Origin: Roseovarius sp. UBA6167
Lineage (GTDB): Bacteria; Pseudomonadota; Alphaproteobacteria; Rhodobacterales; Rhodobacteraceae
NCBI GenBank assembly: GCA_002428225.1
Contig: DIUD01000020.1
Coordinates: 1-48,027, forward strand
Reading direction: 5' to 3'
DNA: 48,027 bases
Both the position numbers and the translations under genes were made by a program. The notes under the pieces are model-generated. The model searched no databases and was not told where the DNA came from. It saw only the letters and a list, made by a program, of their open reading frames with translations. Positions 41,343 to 48,027 of the stretch are shown here, piece after piece. Each line of letters starts with the position of its first letter. The first letter of the stretch is position 1.

Positions 41343-43208
41343 ATGACACAGACCGATCAGCCCCCCGCCCGCACCGGGCATGAGGTAATTCGAGATTACC
41401 TGCGCACGCTCGACGGATCACCGGGCGTTTACCGGATGCTGGATGCCCAGTCGCGCGTCCTTTATGTCGGCAAGGCGCGCAATCTGCGCGCGCGGGTCTC
41501 AAGCTATGCGCGTCCCACCGGCCACACCCCGCGCATCGCCCGGATGATCCATGAGACCGCCTCGATGATGTTTCTGACCACATCGACCGAGACCGAGGCC
41601 CTGCTGCTGGAGCAGAACCTCATCAAGCACCTCAAGCCGCGCTACAACGTGCTCTTGCGCGACGACAAGAGCTTTCCCAACATCCTCGTCACCGCGCATG
41701 ATTTTCCGATGATCAGGAAACATCGCGGCGCGAAACGCGAAAAGGGCAGCTATTACGGCCCCTTTGCCAGTGCCGGCGCGGTCAACCGGACGCTTGCGCA
41801 GTTGCAGCGCGTCTTTCAGCTGCGCAACTGTTCGGATGCCATGTTCGAGAGCCGCACACGCCCCTGCCTGCAATACCAGATCAAGCGTTGCACCGCGCCT
41901 TGCGTGGGCAAGATCGGCCCCGAGGAATATGCCGCGCAGGTGCGCGACGCCAGGCTCTACCTTTCGGGTCGCTCCACCGGGATTCAGGAAAAACTCGCCG
42001 CCGAGATGGCGGCGGCCTCCGAGGCGATGGCGTATGAGCGCGCCGCCGCCCTGCGCGACCGCATCAAGGCGCTGACCCAGGTGCAGACCGCGCAGGGCAT
42101 CAATCCGCGCACGGTGACGGAGGCCGATATCGTCGCGCTCCATCTCGATCAGGGACAGGCCTGCGTGCAGGTGTTCTTTATCCGCGCGGGGCAGAACTGG
42201 GGCAACCGCGATTTCTACCCCCGAGTCGGGGCCGATGTGGACGCCGCCGAGGCGCTGGAGGCATTTCTGGGCCAGTTCTACGACACCAGGGAACCGCCGC
42301 GCGCGGTGATCCTCTCGCACGGGATCGAGAATCCCGACCTGATGCAGGCGGCCCTGTCACAGAAACTCGGGCGCAAGGTCACGCTGTCGGTGCCGCAGCG
42401 GGGCGAGAAGGCCGAGCTGGTCGAGGCGGCGCGGCGCAATGCCCGCGAGAGCCTCGCGCGCAAGATGTCCGAGACCGCCACCCAGAACAAACTGCTCAAG
42501 GGGCTGGCCGAGGCGTTTGACCTGGCCGGGCCCCCGCAGCGGATCGAGGTCTATGACAACAGCCATATTCAAGGCACCAACGCCGTCGGCGCGATGATCG
42601 TGGCCGGGCCGGAGGGCTTTTACAAGGCCCACTATCGCAAGTTCAACATCAAGGGCGATGACCTGACCCCCGGCGACGATTTCGCCATGATGAAAGAGGT
42701 GCTCTCGCGCCGCTTCAAGCGTCTGCTGAAAGAGGATCCCGACCGCACGCAGGGGCACTGGCCCGATCTGTTGCTGATCGACGGCGGCGCGGGGCAGGTG
42801 AGCGCGGTGGCGGAAATCATGCGGGAAATGGGGGTCGAGGATATCCCCATGGTCGGCATCGCCAAGGGCGTGGACCGCGACCACGGCAAGGAAGAGTTTC
42901 ACCGCATCGGCAAGCCCCCGATGGCGCTGCGCCATAACGATCCGGTGCTCTATTTCATCCAGCGCCTGCGCGACGAGGCGCATCGCTTTGCCATCGGCGC
43001 GCACCGCGCCAGGCGCACCAGATCCATCGCCGCCACCCCGCTCGACGAGGTGCCCGGCGTGGGCGCCGCGCGCAAGCGCGCGCTTCTCGCGCATTTCGGC
43101 AGTGCCAAGGCGGTCAGCCGCGCGGGTCTCGCCGATCTCAAGGCAGTCGAAGGGGTGTCGGACGCGCTTGCGCAGAAGGTTTACGATTTCTTCCACGAAC
43201 GGGGCTGA
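41343..43208 (+). CDS. uvrC: Excinuclease ABC subunit C
   Basis: Nuclease of nucleotide excision repair that cuts both sides of a lesion marked by UvrAB. The N-terminal GIY-YIG nuclease domain contains GSPGVYRMLDAQSRVLYVGKA (about residues 25-45). A cysteine pair in CLQYQIKRCTAPC, the UVR (UvrB-binding) segment near 200-235, the RNase H-like second nuclease domain with IEVYDNSHIQG and LLLIDGGAGQ, and C-terminal helix-hairpin-helix motifs (VPGVGAARKRALLAHFGS) complete it. At 621 residues it is full length. ATG 41343 is the chosen start although its Shine-Dalgarno is weak. It converges on the DUF5665 gene with five bases between. Confidence 0.97.
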   Translation: MTQTDQPPARTGHEVIRDYLRTLDGSPGVYRMLDAQSRVLYVGKARNLRARVSSYARPTGHTPRIARMIHETASMMFLTTSTETEALLLEQNLIKHLKPRYNVLLRDDKSFPNILVTAHDFPMIRKHRGAKREKGSYYGPFASAGAVNRTLAQLQRVFQLRNCSDAMFESRTRPCLQYQIKRCTAPCVGKIGPEEYAAQVRDARLYLSGRSTGIQEKLAAEMAAASEAMAYERAAALRDRIKALTQVQTAQGINPRTVTEADIVALHLDQGQACVQVFFIRAGQNWGNRDFYPRVGADVDAAEALEAFLGQFYDTREPPRAVILSHGIENPDLMQAALSQKLGRKVTLSVPQRGEKAELVEAARRNARESLARKMSETATQNKLLKGLAEAFDLAGPPQRIEVYDNSHIQGTNAVGAMIVAGPEGFYKAHYRKFNIKGDDLTPGDDFAMMKEVLSRRFKRLLKEDPDRTQGHWPDLLLIDGGAGQVSAVAEIMREMGVEDIPMVGIAKGVDRDHGKEEFHRIGKPPMALRHNDPVLYFIQRLRDEAHRFAIGAHRARRTRSIAATPLDEVPGVGAARKRALLAHFGSAKAVSRAGLADLKAVEGVSDALAQKVYDFFHERG

Positions 43209-43213
43209 GGCCC

Positions 43214-43501
43214 CTATTCCTGATTCGTGCGCATCTCGGCGGCGATCTGCGCCGCCCAATCGCCGATGATCGGCAGGAACTCGATCTGGCTCAGCGACCA
43301 GACGATGACCGATAAAAACACCGTCGCCCCCAGCACCGTGCCCAGCCCCATCGCCAGCCCGCGCGCAAAATTGAACGCCAGAAGACGCGCCATGTTGTTG
43401 TGGATGCGCACGAAACGGTGCGAGTTGAGCCGCGCCAACTCGGTGCGCAACGCGCGTATTTCTTCGGTCAGCACCTCGGTCTGCGGGGTGTTCTCTGCCA
43501 T
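43214..43501 (-). CDS. DUF5665-like small membrane protein
   Basis: A 95-residue protein with an N-terminal charged helix that looks coiled-coil-like (VLTEEIRALRTELARLNSHR) followed by one or two hydrophobic segments (about residues 47-78, LAMGLGTVLGATVFLSVIVW) and a short acidic tail. The pattern fits DUF5665. The start overlaps the stop of the ABM gene by one base (TGATG on the minus strand), so the two are cotranscribed and coupled. Function unknown. Confidence 0.75.
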   Translation of the reverse strand: MAENTPQTEVLTEEIRALRTELARLNSHRFVRIHNNMARLLAFNFARGLAMGLGTVLGATVFLSVIVWSLSQIEFLPIIGDWAAQIAAEMRTNQE

Positions 43502-43818
43502 CAGAACACGGCCACCACGTCATACATCACTGGCTCGAACCCCTTGCACAGCCCGTTGATATGCCGGTTGCGCGCGCGCATCTCCTCGGTGCGCAGCATC
43601 GCCTGAAAATCCTCGCGCGCGCGCCATTGCGAGTAATTGGCGATGCGCGTCTGCGCGTCGTTCACATGCAGGCCCGCCGCGATGAAGCCGGGCTGATTCG
43701 AGATCACCTCGCGATAGGCGGCGGTGAGCAGGTCGAGCACGTCCTGGCAGGTGCCGGGCGTGACCTCGAAGGTGGTCAGAACGGTCTGATGGCCGGTGTC
43801 CTTGCTGATGCGGGGCAT
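43501..43818 (-). CDS. ABM-domain monooxygenase-like protein
   Basis: A 105-residue protein with the dimeric ferredoxin-like antibiotic biosynthesis monooxygenase (ABM) fold: QTVLTTFEVTPGTCQDVLDLL, PGFIAAGLHVNDAQTRIANYSQW and EDFQAM occur in the expected order. ABM proteins act as small quinone- or heme-modifying oxygenases or as stress proteins; no heme-ligand histidine pattern is evident. AGGAGG precedes ATG 43818. It is coupled to the downstream DUF5665 gene. Substrate unknown. Confidence 0.8.
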   Translation of the reverse strand: MPRISKDTGHQTVLTTFEVTPGTCQDVLDLLTAAYREVISNQPGFIAAGLHVNDAQTRIANYSQWRAREDFQAMLRTEEMRARNRHINGLCKGFEPVMYDVVAVF

Positions 43819-43879
43819 GATGGCGTCCTCCTGCCCCCTTGATAGCACCGGTCTGCGCGGCGGTAAATTCCGTGATTTA

Positions 43880-43914
43880 TTAACCTACGGTTTACCCTTT
43901 TTAATCAAGGTTAA
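43880..43914 (+). promoter_or_regulatory. CtrA-like sites upstream of the beta-barrel gene
   Basis: TTAA-N7-TTTACC (43880-43896) differs by one base from the TTAA-N7-TTAA CtrA consensus. TTAA-N6-TTAA follows at 43901-43914, one base short in spacing. Both lie just before GGAGG and the ATG at 43928. Such AT-rich runs are rare in this GC-rich region, so they are probably functional, but the CtrA assignment is inferred. Confidence 0.4.
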
Positions 43915-43927
43915 GGCGGAGGTAACC

Positions 43928-44581
43928 ATGTCCGCTCGCCTGTGGCTCGCGTTCGTTCTGCTGCCATGGTGCGCCGCCATGGTCGAGGCCGGGGCATGGC
44001 CGCGCGAAAAAGGGCAGGTTTTCCTGTCCATTTCCAGCCAGATCGACGCGCGCGACGAAAACGGCATCAACCGCCAGAGTTTCGGCGGCTACGCCGAATA
44101 CGGCGCGACCGGGCGGCTGACGCTGGGGCTTGATGTCAACGGCGACGCGGTGCGCAGATCCAAGACCATCGCGTTTATCCGCGTCCCGGCCGGTCGCACC
44201 GACCGCCCGCTGAAACTGGCCCTCGAACTGGGGGCGGGGCAGGTCGAGAACCGGGCCGCCCTGCGCCCTGCGCTCTCGATCGGCCGGGGCTTTGCCCTCG
44301 GCAGGCGTCACGGCTGGCTCAACGCCGATCTGCGCGCCATTCTTTCAGGCGGCACCGGCCTGGAGACCGATCTGACCGCCGGTCTTGCCGCCGCCTCCCG
44401 CAGCCTTGCCATGATCCAGCTTCAGGCCGGTGTGCCCGATGAGGGGCGAGACTATCTCCGCCTCGCCCCGTCCGTCGTTTACGAGATCCGCCCCGGCACG
44501 CAGATCGAGCTTGGCCTGATCGAGCCGCTTTCGGGCGGCGGCGAGCGGGGCGTGAAGCTCGGCCTCTGGCGCAAGTTCTGA
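43928..44581 (+). CDS. Predicted outer-membrane beta-barrel protein, unknown
   Basis: A 217-residue exported protein. The signal peptide is MSARLWLAFVLLPWCAAMVEAGA with cleavage near residue 21-23, leaving a mature N-terminus around WPREKGQVFLS. The rest is a series of alternating beta strands with aromatic and glycine content, and it ends LGLWRKF. A C-terminal phenylalanine after alternating hydrophobic residues is the recognition signal used by the BAM complex, so an 8-10-strand barrel is likely. GGAGG precedes the ATG. It converges on the beta-helix gene with four bases between stops. No named family is recognised. Confidence 0.7.
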   Translation: MSARLWLAFVLLPWCAAMVEAGAWPREKGQVFLSISSQIDARDENGINRQSFGGYAEYGATGRLTLGLDVNGDAVRRSKTIAFIRVPAGRTDRPLKLALELGAGQVENRAALRPALSIGRGFALGRRHGWLNADLRAILSGGTGLETDLTAGLAAASRSLAMIQLQAGVPDEGRDYLRLAPSVVYEIRPGTQIELGLIEPLSGGGERGVKLGLWRKF

Positions 44582-44585
44582 GGGT

Positions 44586-46877
44586 TCAGCGCGCGTCGTC
44601 GATGCGCAACCGCACGATCACCTTGCCCCTGAGCGCCGAAGGCCAGACCACATGCACCTGATCTTTGCCCGGCCCCTGATTGACCTCGCAATAGGGGCTG
44701 ACATGCTGCACCGTGCCGCCCGCATTGCGCAACGGTCCCTCCGCCACAAGCGATTCGACGGTCTGCGCCCAGGCCCCGAAGGGCAGGCGCGGCGCGGGGC
44801 TTATGACCCAGGTCGTGCTTGCCGTCACCGCCTCATGTTCCATCACCAGCGGGCTTTCGGCGTGCACATCCACATTGTGAAAGCTGTTCTCGGCAAAGGT
44901 GATGTTGCGCACCCGGTCGTAATCGAGCCCGGCAAAGCTCGTGTCCACCGTCTCGACCCGGTCAAGCGTGCCGATGGCGCGGAACGTGTTTCCGGTGACG
45001 GTGAGACCGTCGAGAAAATGCCCCGGCCCGTGCGGCTTGACCGCAAGGAAGGTGAACCACGGCGCCATGTCGCTGGCCAGGAACACGTTGCCCGTCACGC
45101 TGAGCGCGCTGAACGAGAATTCGCTGGCGAAATCGGGGGCCGCGTCATGTTCGTTGCCCCATTCGATGAAACAGTTGTCGATGTAGTTGCCGGTGATCGT
45201 GCCGCGATTGTTGGTCCGTGTCAGCACGAGGCCCGCGCTGCGCAGCCCGTTCGTCGCCGAATCGCCCTGGAAAACGTGATTGCCTGTGATGAGCGAGCTT
45301 GACCCGGCCATGACCGCGAAATGGCGAAAGAACGTCACCCGGTTGTCGCGGATCTTGAGGTCGTTGGCATTGGCGTTGAAGCCGATGCTGGTGCGGTCGC
45401 TCACCAGGGATGCGCTTTCGTTCGAGATGAACTGGCAGCGGTCGATCATCATGCCCTGATCGCCCTCGCCATGGCTGGTGATCCCGCGATCCCTGGGCCG
45501 GGTGAAAAAACAATCCCGGAAATGGTTGGCCGAGCCCTGCGGCGGCAGAAGCACCGCGCTGCAATTGCCGCCGCACTGGAAATCCACCTCCGAGATGACC
45601 ATCCGCGAGACATCGGCAAACCCGCTGAAATCGAGCATGTATTTGAACCGCCGGAAGGTATAGACCTGTGTTCCGGCGGCATCGAAGAGCGGCTGGCTCA
45701 ATGTCAGGCGGCCCGCCGCGATGTTGCGGTCGGTGACATAGACCTCGCGGCCGACGCCATTGCTCTCGACCAGCGAGCCTATGGGGATATTGGCCACGTT
45801 CACCACGTTATTGAGCCGCCGGTCGTTGCTCTCGGGCGCATAGGTGGCCTGCGAGGTGACCGTCTCCGTATCCCAGGCAGGCGTCGGAAAGACCGAGAAT
45901 TGCCCGTTCTGGATCACATGGCGCTGGTTGTAGGTGGTGCGGTTGCCCACGGCGGCCTGCATGTCGATGGGCGCGCGCAGCGCGATCTTGCGCCCCGCCA
46001 GATCGAGCGTGACGTGCCCCGCATTGTTCAAAAGCGCCTGATACGCCTTTTTGAACGCCAGTTCGCTGTCGCCGAAAGCGTCGATATAGGCGGGCAGGTC
46101 AAAGTTTTTCGTCAACGACAGAATCGCCGCGTCGGGCATTGCCACCGTGCCCTCAAAGCGGATTCGGCTCTGGATCGTGGTGCTTTGCCCCAGGAGATAG
46201 GTGCCTGCGGGCACGATGATTTCGCGCCCCCCCGCCGCCGTGTCGGCCGCCTCGAAGGCTGCGTGATCGTCCGTCACCCCGTCGCCGATGGCGCCATAGT
46301 CACGCACATCCACCGTGGCGATGATGTCGCGCAGAAAGAACCGGCTCACATCCTCGATCTCGATATCGTCGATCCGCACCACGCCGCCCGACGGCCCCGT
46401 GAGATCGAGCCCGAAATGGCCGAACACCGCCTGCGGCCCCCAGACCATGTCCACCCCGCCGCGCTGTCCGGTGCCGACGATGGCCGTCACCTCGACCACC
46501 TCGCCGTAGGTGGTCAGCGTCACCTGCGGCCCGCTCACGGTCACGCCGGGCAGCGCCACGCCCCCCGCGCCGCCGGCAAAGGCGGCGATGCGCACATTGG
46601 GCAGGTTGCCCGCCACCGCCTTGATCCGCGCGCGGATCTGCAAGTAGCAGCCCGGAAGGATCGGCGTCTCGCCCATGTAGCGCAGGCGCTGCACCGAAGC
46701 GATCTTCTGCAATTCGAGCGCGCCGCCGAAATCCTGATCGGCGGGGACGAAGGCGGCATTGGGGGCGTTCTCGTAAGTATCCGAGCCGGGGCGCCCGTCG
46801 CCGCTCGACCATTGATCGAGCCCCGCCGCAAAGGGCTGGGGCATGAAGGTTATGCCTTGGGTGATTGCCTTGTTCAT
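44586..46877 (-). CDS. Beta-helix (pectate-lyase-like) protein, candidate GTA head-spike GhsB-like
   Basis: A 763-residue protein without signal peptide or membrane segment. Residues 1-180 form a beta-rich domain of jelly-roll or carbohydrate-binding type. At 192-211 the pectate lyase superfamily start DYGAIGDGVTDDHAAFEA appears, followed by about 450 residues of right-handed beta-helix (NHFRDCFFTRPRDRG, RCQFISNESAS, ITGNHVFQGD, VTGNVFLAS). The C-terminus is a small beta domain. The N-terminus MNKAITQGITFMPQPFAAG and overall architecture recall the head-spike GhsB of the Rhodobacter gene transfer agent, which binds capsule. That identification is from memory. An enzyme or phage tail-spike relative is the alternative. 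AAAGGGA precedes ATG 46877. No ghsA-like gene is adjacent. Confidence 0.7.
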   Translation of the reverse strand: MNKAITQGITFMPQPFAAGLDQWSSGDGRPGSDTYENAPNAAFVPADQDFGGALELQKIASVQRLRYMGETPILPGCYLQIRARIKAVAGNLPNVRIAAFAGGAGGVALPGVTVSGPQVTLTTYGEVVEVTAIVGTGQRGGVDMVWGPQAVFGHFGLDLTGPSGGVVRIDDIEIEDVSRFFLRDIIATVDVRDYGAIGDGVTDDHAAFEAADTAAGGREIIVPAGTYLLGQSTTIQSRIRFEGTVAMPDAAILSLTKNFDLPAYIDAFGDSELAFKKAYQALLNNAGHVTLDLAGRKIALRAPIDMQAAVGNRTTYNQRHVIQNGQFSVFPTPAWDTETVTSQATYAPESNDRRLNNVVNVANIPIGSLVESNGVGREVYVTDRNIAAGRLTLSQPLFDAAGTQVYTFRRFKYMLDFSGFADVSRMVISEVDFQCGGNCSAVLLPPQGSANHFRDCFFTRPRDRGITSHGEGDQGMMIDRCQFISNESASLVSDRTSIGFNANANDLKIRDNRVTFFRHFAVMAGSSSLITGNHVFQGDSATNGLRSAGLVLTRTNNRGTITGNYIDNCFIEWGNEHDAAPDFASEFSFSALSVTGNVFLASDMAPWFTFLAVKPHGPGHFLDGLTVTGNTFRAIGTLDRVETVDTSFAGLDYDRVRNITFAENSFHNVDVHAESPLVMEHEAVTASTTWVISPAPRLPFGAWAQTVESLVAEGPLRNAGGTVQHVSPYCEVNQGPGKDQVHVVWPSALRGKVIVRLRIDDAR

Positions 46878-47008
46878 GGGATCCCTTTCCATCTGCCGCA
46901 TGGGCCGCGTGCCGGGAAAGGGAGCTATCAACGCAGGATTAACGGGGTCTCAGGCCACCGTCACGGTGCCCCCCGCGCCCGAAGGATATCGACACGCCCT
47001 CTCGCGGC

Positions 47009-47042
47009 TTGGCGCGCCCCTCTTTTTGTTCTATATATGTTC
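47009..47042 (+). promoter_or_regulatory. SOS promoter: LexA box overlapping the -10 element
   Basis: GTTC-TATATAT-GTTC (47028-47042) is a perfect match to the GTTC-N7-GTTC LexA operator of Rhodobacter-type alphaproteobacteria. TTGGCG (47009-47014) and TATATA (47032-47037), spaced by 17, form a promoter whose -10 lies inside the LexA box. Initiation would fall at about 47044-47045, on the start codon of the following gene, so the mRNA would be leaderless. Confidence 0.8.
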
Positions 47043-47044
47043 CT

Positions 47045-47443
47045 ATGGCTGTCCCGCGTCCCCCCTCTGCCCTTGTCGCCGCCCGCCTGCCCGAGGCAGG
47101 GCCGGGCGCGCGCATCGCCGTGGCCGGGCTCGTGCTGGTGCGCCAGCGCCCCGGCACCGCAAAAGGGGTGGTGTTCCTCACCCTCGAGGACGAAACCGGG
47201 GTGGTCAATGTCGTGGTCTGGCGCAAGGTGTTCGAGCGATTCCGCCGCGCGGTCATCGCGGCACGGCTGCTGCGCGTGACAGGCCGGGTGGAGCGACAGG
47301 CAGGCGTGACCCATATCGTGGCCGACGAGATCGAGGATATCTCGCACCTGCTCGACCGGCTGGCCGATCCTGCCCTCTCTCGCGCGATCAGCGTGCCGCC
47401 AGGCCGCGCGGAAGCGCCTGGCGGTCAAGGGCCACGGCCTTGA
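47045..47443 (+). CDS. Stand-alone OB-fold protein, homologous to the DnaE2 (ImuC) C-terminal domain
   Basis: A 132-residue protein. The region RIAVAGLVLVRQRPGTAKGV to IEDISHLLDRL matches the OB-fold at the C-terminal end of the error-prone polymerase DnaE2/ImuC, including TLEDETGVVNVVVW and FERFRRAVIAARLLRVTGRV. The polymerase, PHP and finger domains are absent, and the 167 bases upstream hold no remnant that I can read. Third-position G/C preference is strong throughout, and there is no internal stop, so the frame looks maintained rather than decaying. A perfect LexA box and leaderless promoter lie directly before the ATG. The last ~19 codons overlap modC antisense. It may bind ssDNA or the mutasome during SOS, or be a deletion relic still under its old promoter. 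Confidence 0.75.
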   Translation: MAVPRPPSALVAARLPEAGPGARIAVAGLVLVRQRPGTAKGVVFLTLEDETGVVNVVVWRKVFERFRRAVIAARLLRVTGRVERQAGVTHIVADEIEDISHLLDRLADPALSRAISVPPGRAEAPGGQGPRP

Positions 47444-48027
47444 CCAGCGCCACCACGTCCTGACCTTCGGCCAGCCCCAGGTCGCGCAGTGCGGCGCGGG
47501 TGAGGCGCGCGCGCAGATGCTGCCCCGCCACCTCGAGCAGCACCTCGGCAAAGGCGCTGTTCGCTTCCTCGGACAGGCGCAGCACGCGCGCGGGCAACTG
47601 GTTGCGGATGCTTATGCCCTCGATCCGGCCACGCGCCAGCGACACGTCGCGCGCCCGGATCCGAAGCCGCAAATCGACCCCCTCGGGCAAGGCGACCGCA
47701 GGCACCTCGAGCACCGCCCCGCCCAGATCGACGCGGCTCAGGCACATGGCGGGATCGGTCCCGGCCAGGCGTCCGCGCAGCACAGCCCCCGCCTCGAACC
47801 GGCCCTGCACATCCGCCAGATCGAGCCGCTCCAGAACCTCCGGGACGCGCCCCGCCGCCACCACCCGCCCCCCGGCCAACGCCACGATCCGCTCGCAAAG
47901 CTGCGTCACCTCCTCAAGCGCATGGGTGACATAGAGGATGGGCAGGCCAAAGGCGCTCTGGAGGCGGGCGATATAGGGCAGGATCTCGCCCTTGCGGCGC
48001 GTATCGAGCGCGGCCAGCGGTTCGTCC
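47388..48027 (-). CDS. modC: Molybdate ABC transporter ATP-binding protein ModC, C-terminal part
   Basis: ATPase of the molybdate importer. The window contains the last ~213 codons; the 5' end lies beyond base 48027. The visible part begins in Walker B and D-loop, DEPLAALDTRRK, followed by LYVTHALEEVTQLCERI with the switch histidine. A regulatory Mop/TOBE domain occupies the last ~70 residues (IRNQLPARVLRLSEEANSAF, then LRARLTRAALRDLGLAEGQDV), which binds molybdate. The 3' end overlaps the convergent OB-fold gene by 56 bases. modA and modB are presumably upstream, outside the window. Confidence 0.94.
   Translation of the reverse strand, partial: DEPLAALDTRRKGEILPYIARLQSAFGLPILYVTHALEEVTQLCERIVALAGGRVVAAGRVPEVLERLDLADVQGRFEAGAVLRGRLAGTDPAMCLSRVDLGGAVLEVPAVALPEGVDLRLRIRARDVSLARGRIEGISIRNQLPARVLRLSEEANSAFAEVLLEVAGQHLRARLTRAALRDLGLAEGQDVVALVKAVALDRQALPRGLAAR

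Noticed and set aside
43873..43927. tRNA-like or small RNA gene in the AT-rich patch before the beta-barrel gene.
   Set aside because: No stable GC-rich secondary structure is present; the AT content is better explained by promoter and TTAA-type regulator sites.

Overview
The window is a GC-rich stretch of an alphaproteobacterial chromosome, most likely from a Rhodobacteraceae/Roseobacter-type organism. The signs are strong G/C preference at third codon positions, a MipZ-type division ATPase, a murB-ddl-ftsQ-ftsA-ftsZ-bamD-recN run, FolE2 and ThyX in folate and thymidylate metabolism, a SAM-II riboswitch in front of metZ, GANTC and CtrA-like motifs, and a GTTC-N7-GTTC LexA box of the type known in Rhodobacterales. 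Nearly all genes are housekeeping. I saw no rRNA, tRNA, insertion sequence, integrase or CRISPR array.

Layout. 1-4.1 kb: 3' part of katG, a bidirectional terminator, mipZ and a RecD-like helicase. 4.1-7.2 kb: divergent metR/metF, then a DUF2235 hydrolase. 7.4-9.1 kb: a possible small ORF, rnhA, a TRIC-type channel and two small membrane proteins. 9.1-11.9 kb: fmt, def and a PatB-type C-S lyase. 11.9-20.6 kb: the division/cell-wall block on the minus strand (murB, ddl, ftsQ, ftsA, ftsZ, bamD, recN), with lpxC absent between ftsZ and bamD and murC/murG absent upstream of murB. 20.6-26.9 kb: an FAD-linked D-lactate-type dehydrogenase, a ClC transporter, mazG, thyX, glyoxalase I and a MarR regulator. 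27-32.8 kb: sdhE, aspC, a glyoxylate-type aminotransferase, rlmE, a Ppx/GppA phosphatase and an alpha/beta hydrolase.

32.8-41 kb: promoter, SAM-II riboswitch and terminator leading into metZ; folE2; a BAX-inhibitor-1/YccA protein; an ABC-2 exporter pair; and a tight run of an SppA-like protease, a 56-residue four-cysteine membrane protein, a Ca2+/Na+ antiporter and a pteridine-reductase-like SDR. 41-43.8 kb: an AT-rich gap with a DnaA box, uvrC, a DUF5665 protein and an ABM monooxygenase. 43.9-48 kb (the accessory part): an outer-membrane-like beta-barrel with CtrA-like sites, a beta-helix protein resembling a gene-transfer-agent head spike, a small LexA-boxed gene encoding only the C-terminal OB-fold of DnaE2-type polymerases, and the C-terminal part of modC.

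How they work together. metR, metF, metZ and the riboswitch form a methionine/one-carbon theme; fmt, def, folE2, thyX and possibly the SDR depend on the same folate pool. MipZ, FtsQ, FtsA and FtsZ place and build the division septum. The most unusual item is the SOS-promoter-driven, apparently leaderless gene for a free-standing DnaE2-tail OB-fold at 47.0-47.4 kb, beside a candidate GTA/phage-like spike gene.
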